A DNA stretch of 64,000 bases from Mastigamoeba balamuthi (Eukaryota > Evosea > Mastigamoebida > Mastigamoebidae), in NCBI GenBank assembly GCA_902651635.1, contig CACRSC010000009.1, forward strand, positions 1-64,000, in the 5' to 3' direction. Positions 56,901-64,000 of this stretch are shown piece after piece (position 1 is the stretch's first letter; each line of letters starts with the position of its first letter). A program made the translations under genes and the position numbers. The notes below the pieces were generated by a model. The model had not been told where the DNA came from. It did no database searches and was given only the letters and a program-made list of their open reading frames with translations.

Positions 56901-57444
56901 CGGCGCCACCGCGTCGTAGGGCCCGTACTGCTGGTACGCCACCTCCTGGTACCGCTGCTGCTGCTGCGGCGGCGGCGGCGCCGCGCTGACGTAGCCTGAC
57001 GTAACGCAGGCAGATTCCCTCGGTCAGATTTTTGTTCTCGTATCTGGAAGCCCCACAGGCGAAAATCTCTCGGTACGGAGCGGGCAAGGGGGGGACACGC
57101 GCGCGCCATCTACAAATTCCTGGGATTCTCTGCGCCATCTGGATATTCAACGCTCCTTTGCGGGTGGTTGTGCGCGTGTGGGAGGATGAGGGGGCGGGAA
57201 ACGCACGGCCGGCAAAGCGCGAGTAGAAGCCGCCCGGGGTGCCCGAGGGCGCGGGGCTCATGAGGAACTGGGAGGCGGGGGCGAACGAGGCGATGCCGTT
57301 GCGGAGGGCGGCGGGCGTCGAGGGCGGGGCGAGCATGCGGACGTCGTAGACCGAGTCCGCGGACCTGCGCCGCCGCTGGTCGAGGAAGAGGACCCACCCG
57401 AACACCGCGAACATCAGGAACAGGACGTAGTAGATGAACGCCAT
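53983..57444 (-). CDS. Membrane-anchored FG nucleoporin (POM121-like architecture)
   Basis: Predicted nuclear pore protein. Four exons (57444-57207, 56995-56773, 56582-55751, 55635-53983) join in frame to 981 residues. Right at the N-terminus is one membrane segment (FIYYVLFLMFAVFGWVLFL, residues 3-21) followed by RRRR, then a Pro/Gln-rich part with several polyglutamine runs, basic NLS-like patches (KPLTPRKRN, KKKR) and a large C-terminal domain with about 20 FG repeats of FSFG, MFG, LFG and AFG type separated by Ser/Ala runs. It ends in a basic tail (KARFKRK). This order (TM, basic linker, FG domain) is that of vertebrate POM121. Homology is not shown, since such proteins are low-complexity, so convergence is possible. 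Much of the opposite strand is open only because of codon bias. Confidence 0.82.
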
Positions 57445-57733
57445 CTGCGTGCGTGGGGCAGGGGGCGGGGGGCTCTCGGGCGCGCTGTGCGGGGGGTGCG
57501 ATGGGTCCCTGGAACGCCGCGGTGAGCGCGACTCAGAGAGAGCCGGGTAGAAAAACGCAAAAAAGAGGCGCCAAAAATCTGGGGTGATGTCAGGATTCTC
57601 TCCACCCAAAAGTATCTTGTACATGAAATCAGATGACTCCCACAGCTCGGCAATTGAATGTGTCGCCAGGAAAAAATGCATAGTCGTATAGTGTTGGGTG
57701 TCTTGTGACGCGTGTGGCTATAGTCGCGTGGCC

Positions 57734-59681
57734 TCAGTGGCCGGCTACCGGTGGGGCCTCCCTGGCCTTGGCGAGCTTCTCCCGGCCCTTCGGGGTGGCC
57801 ACCGCGCAGAGGCGGGGCAGGAGCAGGCTGCCCACCGTCACGAATCCCATGACGCCGGTCAGGAACGCGAACCCGTTGACGAAGGCCTTGTCCTCGTAGA
57901 ACTCGTAGGCGCCGACCTTCTGCTTGTACCTCGACATGATGAGGTTCACGAAGACGGGGCCCAGCGAGCCGCCGACGAAGCGCAGCAGCATGTTGGCGCC
58001 CGACACGGAGCCGAACTGCAGCTTGGGCGTGATGGCCGAGACCATGTTGATGACGGCGATCGACGACATGCCGACGCCCGCGCCGGCGACGCAGTTGAGC
58101 AGGACCGCCTGGGCCTTGGTGCTGTGGAACGGGATCATCAGGCCGATGCCCAGCGTGCCCAGCGCGTTGGCCAGCAGCACGGCCGGCGGGTAGCCCGTGT
58201 AGCGGCCCATGGCGATGGCGATGGGCATCATCACGAACGTGGCGATGCCAAAGGGCAGCAGCAGCTCGCCGACGACCATCATGCGCGTGGCCTTGATGTC
58301 CGCGAGGGGCGACGTGTAGAGGTACGGCAGCATCTGGAACAGCGAGAACTGCGCGATGCCCGAGAAGACCGACACGAAGCACAGCATCAGCTGGTCGCGC
58401 GCGATCAGCACGCGCACGGGCAGCAGCGGCGCCTTGCAGCGGAACTCCCACGCGACCAGGCCGATGAGGATCGCGGGGCCCGCGATGACGAGGATCAGCG
58501 TCCCAGCCGCCTTCCAGCCCCACGTCTCGCTGAACGTGAGGCCCATCAGCAGCATGATGACGCCGGCGGCCAGCAAGATGGCGCCGAGGACGTCGAGCTG
58601 CGAGAGCGACGGCTTGCGCGGCGGCTCAGCGACGACGGCGGTCTCGGAGGCGTGCGGGCTCTCGGCGCTCTCCATCGCGGTGAGCTCGACGGCCGAGGCG
58701 GGGGCGCTGGCGGAGACGACCTCGTTCTGGTTGCACTTCCTGCAGCGGCGCAGGGGGTTGGGCCCGGGCATCGTGAAGATGAAGGCGACGACGAAGACGG
58801 CGATGATGGGGAGCGTCACCCAGAACATGATGTTCCACTCCATGTGCTCCAGCTCGGCGGCGCCGCCGATGATGCCGACGCTCATGCCGATGCTCATCAC
58901 GGCGCTGATGACGGCCATCAGCCCGTTGGTGGCGCTGGCGGGGAAGTTCTGGCGGACGATGTTCATGGCGAGAACGAAGATGGCCATGCCGAAGCCCTGC
59001 AGCGCTCGCCCCGCGATCAGCATGAAGATGCTGCGCTTGGACAGCGCGGCGATGACCTGGCCGACCATGTAGATGCAGAGGTTGATGACAGTGATCCACT
59101 TGGGGCCGTAGAGGTCCGACAGGCACCCGCTGATCGACGTCCACACAGCTGCACACCAGGGGGTTGGGGGTTAGAAACCGAGCGGACTTCGCCAGAACCC
59201 CATAAAACGAAATACAACCCCGAACAGAGCGACTGCGCCCTCTGCGCGCACCCCCGATGATGTTGTACGAGCTCAGGATCCACGGGATCCAGTCTACCTG
59301 GTCCTCGAACTGCTTCTGGATGTTCGGCAGCGCGGGAATGAGGCACGTCTGTGTTGAATCAACGGCACGGAGGGGAGGGAGCAAGTCGTCAGCCACAGGG
59401 GAAGAACACAAGCCAAGATGCTGGGAGCACGCGGTTCGCACCTCGACATACATGACGCCGAGGCTGAGCACGACGACCTCGACGAAGAGCGCCCAGTGGC
59501 GGGGGGTCATGTGGTCGCCTGCGGGGTCGGACTTGGGGTCCTTGGTGACCGCAGGAGCGAACTCAGTGGGCTTCGGCACGGGCACGGGCTCCGCTGACGG
59601 CCCCTCGGGCTTGGTGGCGGTCGTGGTGGGCTCCTCGACGCAGACGACGGTCGCAACGGTGCCGATGGGTGCCCCCTCCAT
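57734..59681 (-). CDS. MFS transporter, DHA2-like, paralogue 1
   Basis: Major facilitator with about 14 membrane segments, probably a proton-coupled exporter. Start MEGAPIGTV at 59681. A polar N-tail rich in Pro and Thr comes first, then MTPRHWALFVEVVVLSLGVMYVE, then LPNIQKQFEDQVDWIPWILSSYNI, then SGCLSDLYGPKWITVINLCIYMVGQVIAALSKRSIFMLIAGRALQGFGMA (the motif-A and motif-C region of DHA2 carriers). A central cytoplasmic loop with a CRKC pair separates the halves. Three exons, with the first two introns in the same places as in paralogue 2. Substrate unknown. Confidence 0.9.
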
Positions 59682-60401
59682 TTGCTGCTTCGAGTGGATA
59701 TTTAATCTGTGTTGAATTATGAATTGGTGCAGGCGCCCTCCATCTATAAAAACCACCCGCGACGTGGGTGTGATTCACCCCCCGAGCCACAGAAGGACCT
59801 TAAGGTCATTGTCTTATACCCGGGTATTATCCCGTTTATGGGCATGAAGAAAGGTCAATTATAGGTGCACATGGCTACAGAAGATATTCTCTCCCTGGTG
59901 GGTTAGGGGCTTATTCACTGTAAATATCTTTGAACAGAAGGGAACAGACAAGGCTCCTGGCGCTACTTCGTGTGTTCTACCAGCAATCAAGCGCGTCAGG
60001 TCCTCTCACCAATGGCTGTACTCCGCGCATGGAGCTGCTGCCACGAGGGCTAGAAAAGAGTTGTTCGTGCCCTGTCATCAGCACATAGAAAGAGTGTAGG
60101 GTAACCTGTCCTTATGGGGTGCCCTCAGCCCGGTGCTCTCATGTGTTATTCGATTGTGCCGAAAGGGGCTTCCCCTTTCCCTCTCACGGCAATATACCGG
60201 GCTTGGGAGCCTATCGCGACTCGCGATATCCCCAGCTTGAGAGAATTCCCTTATTCCAGCCCTAATAGTCTTTCCCCCTTTGATGGAGATGAGTTATCTG
60301 GGATGAGCATCTGGCATCTGGTATGGCACCGATAATTGCTTATATTTGGGTTGTTCATTGAACAGCTATTCGGACAACAACTGGTGAGCTCCAGATGGCG
60401 T
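59682..60401. other. Intergenic between the MFS paralogues
   Basis: AT-richer spacer, downstream of paralogue 2 and upstream of paralogue 1. A 73-codon plus-strand frame (60114-60335) has no recognisable content. The segment nearest the start codon carries two adjacent palindromes. Confidence 0.4.
59796..59827. promoter_or_regulatory. Paired palindromes upstream of MFS 1
   Basis: Two perfect 12-bp palindromes, GACCTTAAGGTC (59796-59807) and ATACCCGGGTAT (59816-59827), lie 115-146 bp before the start codon. TTAAGGTCA recurs about 80 bp upstream of the MFS 2 start (near 62394), suggesting a shared dimeric regulator site. Confidence 0.45.
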
Positions 60402-62310
60402 TCAATGGCCCGACGAGATTCCCCACCCCCGTTCGCTGAGCTCTTTCCTGCCACTTGAGGTGCATACAGCGAAGAGCTTGGGGAGCACGAGACTGCAGGC
60501 CGTCACGAACCCGAAGACGCCCGTCATGAATGCGAAGCTCTGCACATAGGCGGTGTTGGTGTACTGCATGCCCGTGTCACTCTCGGCCTGGTGCTTGCGC
60601 AAGATCAGAGTGACGAAGACCGGGCCGAGGGATCCACCGACGAATCGCAGCAGCATGTTGGCCCCGGACACCGCCCCGAACTGGACCTTGGGCGTGATGC
60701 CCGAGACCATGTTCATGACCGCGATGGTAGACATGCCCAGGCCCCCGCCAGCCACGCAGTTGAGCAGCACGGTCTGGGCCTTGGTGTCGTGGAACGGGAT
60801 CATCAGGCCGACGCCCAGCGTGCCTACGGCATTGGCGGACACGACAGCGAGCGAGTAGCCCGTGTAGCGGCCCATGACGAGGGCAATAGGCGTCGCGATC
60901 AGGGTGGCGATCCCGAAGGGCAGCAGCATCACTCCGATGGGCATCATCTTGGTCTCCTTGAAGTTCATGATGGGGGATCTGTACAGGTAGGGCAGCAGCT
61001 GGAACAACGAGAACTGCACGATCCCCGAGAACGTCGACACAACACAGAGAGTGAGCTGGTCGCGCCGGAACAGCGAGCGGACGGGGATGAGTGGGGCCTT
61101 GCAGAAGACTTCCCACACGACGAGCGCGACCAGTAGGATCGGTCCGATGATGACCATGCATATCGTCCCGGGCTTCCTCCACCCCCATGTCTCGCTGAAG
61201 GTCAGTCCCATCAGGAGCACCACGACGCCGACCGCCAGGAGTGCTGCCCCGATGACGTCGATGTGCCTCAACGAGGGCTTCGATTGCGCTTCCTCTGAAG
61301 CGACGTTACCGTTGCTCTCCTGCATTGCCTGCTCTCAGTGATGCCGATGAAAGGGGTGAAGCGACATACTGTGCCGGGATCCCTCCCTTTCTCGGTCTCG
61401 GTGTTCGCAGAAGGAGCGGCTGCGGTTCCACCCGAGACCTTGTTGCAGAACCTTGTGCTGATGAACGGCAGGCCCCCGGGCATTGTGATCGTGAATGCGA
61501 TGACGAAGACGGCGATGATGGGGAACGTCACCCAGAACATCTTGTTCCACTCCATGCGGTCGAGCTCAGCAGCGCCGCCGACGATGCCGACGCTCATGCC
61601 GATGCTCATCACGGCGCTGATGACGGCCATCAGCCCGTTAACGGCCTTTGCGGGGAACTCCTTGCGAACGATCGTCATGGCGAGCACGAAGACGGCCATG
61701 CCGAAGCCTTGCAGCGCACGAGCTGCGATCAGCATGAAGATGCTGCGCTTGGACAGCGCGGCGATGACCTGGCCGACCATGTAGATGCAGAGGTTGATGA
61801 CAGTGATCCACTTGGGGCCGTAGAGGTCCGACAGGCACCCGCTGATCGACGTCCATACGGCTGCAAGAACAAAGGAACTCGCGGTGAGCAAATCTGAGAC
61901 TTGAGTCTCAACTCGATCGCGTTTACGCACCCCCGATGATGTTGTAGGAGCTCAGGATCCACGGGATCCAGTTCGCTTCCTTGAGGAACTGCATCGTGAT
62001 ATTCGGAAGCGCGGGCACTAGGCACATCTGGGGGGAAAAACTCGCGTTGAGTTCCGTTGCGATACGAAGTCCGCATTGGGGTCCTGCGCACCTCGACGTA
62101 CATGACGCTGAGGCACAGCACGACGATCTCGACGAAGAGCGCCCAGTGGCGCGGTGTCATCTTCTCGTGGACCACCGGCCCATTTACCTCCACAAGGACG
62201 GCAACCGGCGGCGCGTCCTTCGAGAGCGATGGCGGGCTGTCCGGCAATGCCGCGGACTCGTCCAAGGACACGACGCTGGCAACCGTGAGCTCTGTCGAGC
62301 GCTCCTGCAT
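60402..62310 (-). CDS. MFS transporter, DHA2-like, paralogue 2
   Basis: Tandem paralogue of the downstream transporter. Start MQERSTELTVASV at 62310. Conserved blocks: MTPRHWALFVEIVVLCLSVMYVE, WIPWILSSYNIIGG, SGCLSDLYGPKWITVINLCIY, and LMGLTFSETWGWRKPGTICMVII. It has an extra intron (about 61327-61373) in the central loop that paralogue 1 lacks, joining DPGT to AMQESNGNV in phase 0. Two coding blocks (131 bp and 57 bp) are identical to paralogue 1 although the rest has diverged, which points to gene conversion. Substrate unknown. Confidence 0.9.
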
Positions 62311-62555
62311 TTCTCGTAAAAATTGTGTGAAGAGAAGACCGAGGAAAACGGGAGAAAGTTTCGGGGTGTGACGCACAGGACGGAAATACAGAGATTAAGG
62401 TCAGGGTCTTTTACATGACGGACAATCTATTTCAGGCACTGGACCCGTAAAGTGGCATTTCTTGTGGCAAAAAGTGGACCTCTTTCAGGGGCCGTGTGCT
62501 CGCTGGGGGGGAAGTGGGAGAGGGGGGTGTGGCACCGCATGGGGGAGGGGCACGG

Positions 62556-64000
62556 CTAGTAGAACAGCGGCACGATGCGGAGGCGCGTGGCCCTGTGGCG
62601 CTCGTGCACCGCCTGAGCGATGGCCCTGAGCGGCGTGTCGTCGATCTCGACGTCGCAGTCGAACACGACCTTGACCTTGCGGCACGACCGCGGCAGCGCC
62701 TCGCTGATCCTGGGCCCGACGCTCTTGAGCGTCCGCTCGTCATCGACGCAGACCTCGAGCGCCCCGACCCTCGCGGCGTCCTGCAGGGCGCGGAAGAGCC
62801 TGCTGGGGAACGCCTTGCGGTGGTACTGCGTGAAGTTCACCATCAGCTTCGAGAGGTAGCAGCGCGACGAGGCCACGCAGCAGGTGTCCTTCTCGCGGAG
62901 GTCGTGGGCGGCATTGACAGAGGCGCAGAGCGCGCAGGGGCTCTCGCTGCCGGCCGGGGCGTTGAAGACGTCGAACGACATAACGCACGCCAGGTCGTGG
63001 ACCGTGCAGCCGCTGAGGCCCAGCGTCCTGAGGCCCTTGCACGACCTCAGCAGGTCGTTGACGGCCAGCAGCACGCTGGGCGAGTCCTCGCAGCCCTTGG
63101 CGGGCGTCACGGGGAACGCAGCGCTTCGCAGCGTCCGCGAGCAGACGTTGGCCAGAGTGAGGACGTCGCGGTGGCGGACGCACTGCAGCGACTTGAACTT
63201 GGCGAGGGCCGAGCAGAGGGGCAGCGCCAGCAGGCCCGAGGCCCCCTCGCAGAAGCCCACGTCGAGCGTGCGCAGCCTCGCCCGCGAAGCCGTGAGCTCG
63301 GCGATGGCCCCGGGGCCGATGACGGACCAGCCGTCGCCCCGGAACGCGAGCTTCTGCAGCGCGCTCAGCTGCGCGAGCCGCGCGGCGACGTCGGCGGTGA
63401 TGAGGAGCCTCGAGTCCAGGGCGACCAGGAAGCGCACGGCGCGCAGCCGCGGACAGAGCGAGAGCAGCTCCGCCAGGCGCGGGGCGCAGGGCGAGCAGGT
63501 GTCGGGCTTGCAGGTGCACTCGGGGAGCTCGAGCTCCGTGAGGGCCGCCAGCGGGGCCCTCGGCGCGAACGCGGGCACCGCATGCGCGACGAGCCCGCGG
63601 CAGTCGCAGGGCGACCGCAGCTTCTCGAGCGACCTGCACACGCTGAACAGCTCCGGGTGGAACACCGGGGCCGCCGCCAGCGACCTGAGCGCGGGGCACG
63701 CGCTGGCCAGGGCCAGGGCCAGCAGCGACTCCCTGGCGAGGACCTCGGGGCGCGTGGTGCCGCGCGAGAGGCCGCCTGCCGCGGACCCCAGGGCCTCGAC
63801 GGCCGAGAGCTCGCGCAGGGCGGGCAGCGAGGGCACCCCGCAGCAGGCGGCGAGCAGCACGCCGAGGTCCTCGGCCGCGATCGACGTGAAGTGTATGCGC
63901 TCGAGCCTCTGCAGCGGCCCCGACTCGGTGGCCGCGTCGGCGAGGCCGCGCACGGCGGTGCCGCTGGCGACGATGCCCTCGATGCTGAAGTCCCTGAGCA
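62556..64000 (-). CDS. Leucine-rich-repeat-like protein, N-terminus beyond window
   Basis: An uninterrupted frame of more than 480 codons runs off the window's right edge. It has irregular leucine-rich repeats (LAALTELELPEC, LSLCPRLRAVRFL, LSALQKLAFRGDG, RLRTLDVGFCEGASG, CKGLRTLGLSGCTV), like the cysteine-containing LRRs of F-box proteins. A Cys/His cluster (CALCASVNAAHDLREKDTCC) interrupts them. The C-terminal part (RKVKVVFDCDVEIDD...RLRIVPLFY) is unrecognised. No F-box is visible in this part. It is possibly a substrate receptor of a ubiquitin ligase, by analogy only. Confidence 0.7.
   Translation of the reverse strand, partial: LRDFSIEGIVASGTAVRGLADAATESGPLQRLERIHFTSIAAEDLGVLLAACCGVPSLPALRELSAVEALGSAAGGLSRGTTRPEVLARESLLALALASACPALRSLAAAPVFHPELFSVCRSLEKLRSPCDCRGLVAHAVPAFAPRAPLAALTELELPECTCKPDTCSPCAPRLAELLSLCPRLRAVRFLVALDSRLLITADVAARLAQLSALQKLAFRGDGWSVIGPGAIAELTASRARLRTLDVGFCEGASGLLALPLCSALAKFKSLQCVRHRDVLTLANVCSRTLRSAAFPVTPAKGCEDSPSVLLAVNDLLRSCKGLRTLGLSGCTVHDLACVMSFDVFNAPAGSESPCALCASVNAAHDLREKDTCCVASSRCYLSKLMVNFTQYHRKAFPSRLFRALQDAARVGALEVCVDDERTLKSVGPRISEALPRSCRKVKVVFDCDVEIDDTPLRAIAQAVHERHRATRLRIVPLFY

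Overview
The window is GC-rich, intron-dense DNA from a unicellular eukaryote. Most genes carry several short introns, usually 45-200 nt, with donors that are very often GTGCG or GTGAG. The gene set (condensin II, the 9-1-1 clamp, SNAPc, AP-4, MOB1, RhoGAPs, an FG nucleoporin) is plainly eukaryotic. An oxygen-sensitive [FeFe]-hydrogenase fused to a diflavin reductase points to an anaerobic or microaerophilic protist. A transmembrane kinase-like receptor with a CxxC-rich ectodomain, a P-glycoprotein, paired RhoGAPs and a talin-type FERM head suit an amoeba. My best guess is a free-living Archamoebae-type amoebozoan (Mastigamoeba-like). That is inference only, because there is no rRNA or phylogenetic marker here.

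Layout. 1-16.0 kb: transmembrane pseudokinase (+, 5' end missing), HUS1 (+), tRNA-Arg (-), condensin-II subunit NCAPH2 (-), a two-TM protein ending in a copine-type vWA domain (-), a MYND/Sel1 protein (-) and a DGAT1-like acyltransferase (+). 16.0-24.2 kb: an AT-rich spacer present twice, on either side of a 148-N gap. Each copy ends in the same hydrogenase 3' end, so this looks like two haplotypes laid end to end; the true order is probably acyltransferase, one spacer, hydrogenase. 24.2-33.7 kb: hydrogenase-reductase fusion (-), FERM-ADP-ribosyltransferase fusion (-), SNAPC3 (-), tRNA-Gly (+). 33.8-43.1 kb: eIF2A (-) and a non-canonical nucleotidyltransferase (+) that are divergent over 115 bp, then two tandem coiled-coil RhoGAP paralogues (-). 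43.3-53.1 kb: P-glycoprotein (-), GH3 glucosidase (-), AP-4 sigma (+), MOB1 (+). 54.0-64.0 kb: a membrane-anchored FG nucleoporin (-), two tandem MFS transporters showing gene conversion (-), and a leucine-rich protein running off the end (-).

The genes do not form one pathway. The recurring themes are chromosome biology and checkpoints (HUS1, NCAPH2), RNA synthesis and processing (SNAPC3, nucleotidyltransferase, tRNAs), membrane and cytoskeleton signalling (pseudokinase, FERM-ART, RhoGAPs, MOB1, AP-4), efflux (P-gp, two MFS) and anaerobic redox (hydrogenase fusion). The observations that stand out are the FERM-ART fusion, the membrane-anchored FG nucleoporin, the two-TM/copine fusion, the hydrogenase-CPR fusion, small hairpins inside introns of unrelated genes, microexons of 12 and 14 nt, and a 71-nt hairpin preserved in both spacer copies.
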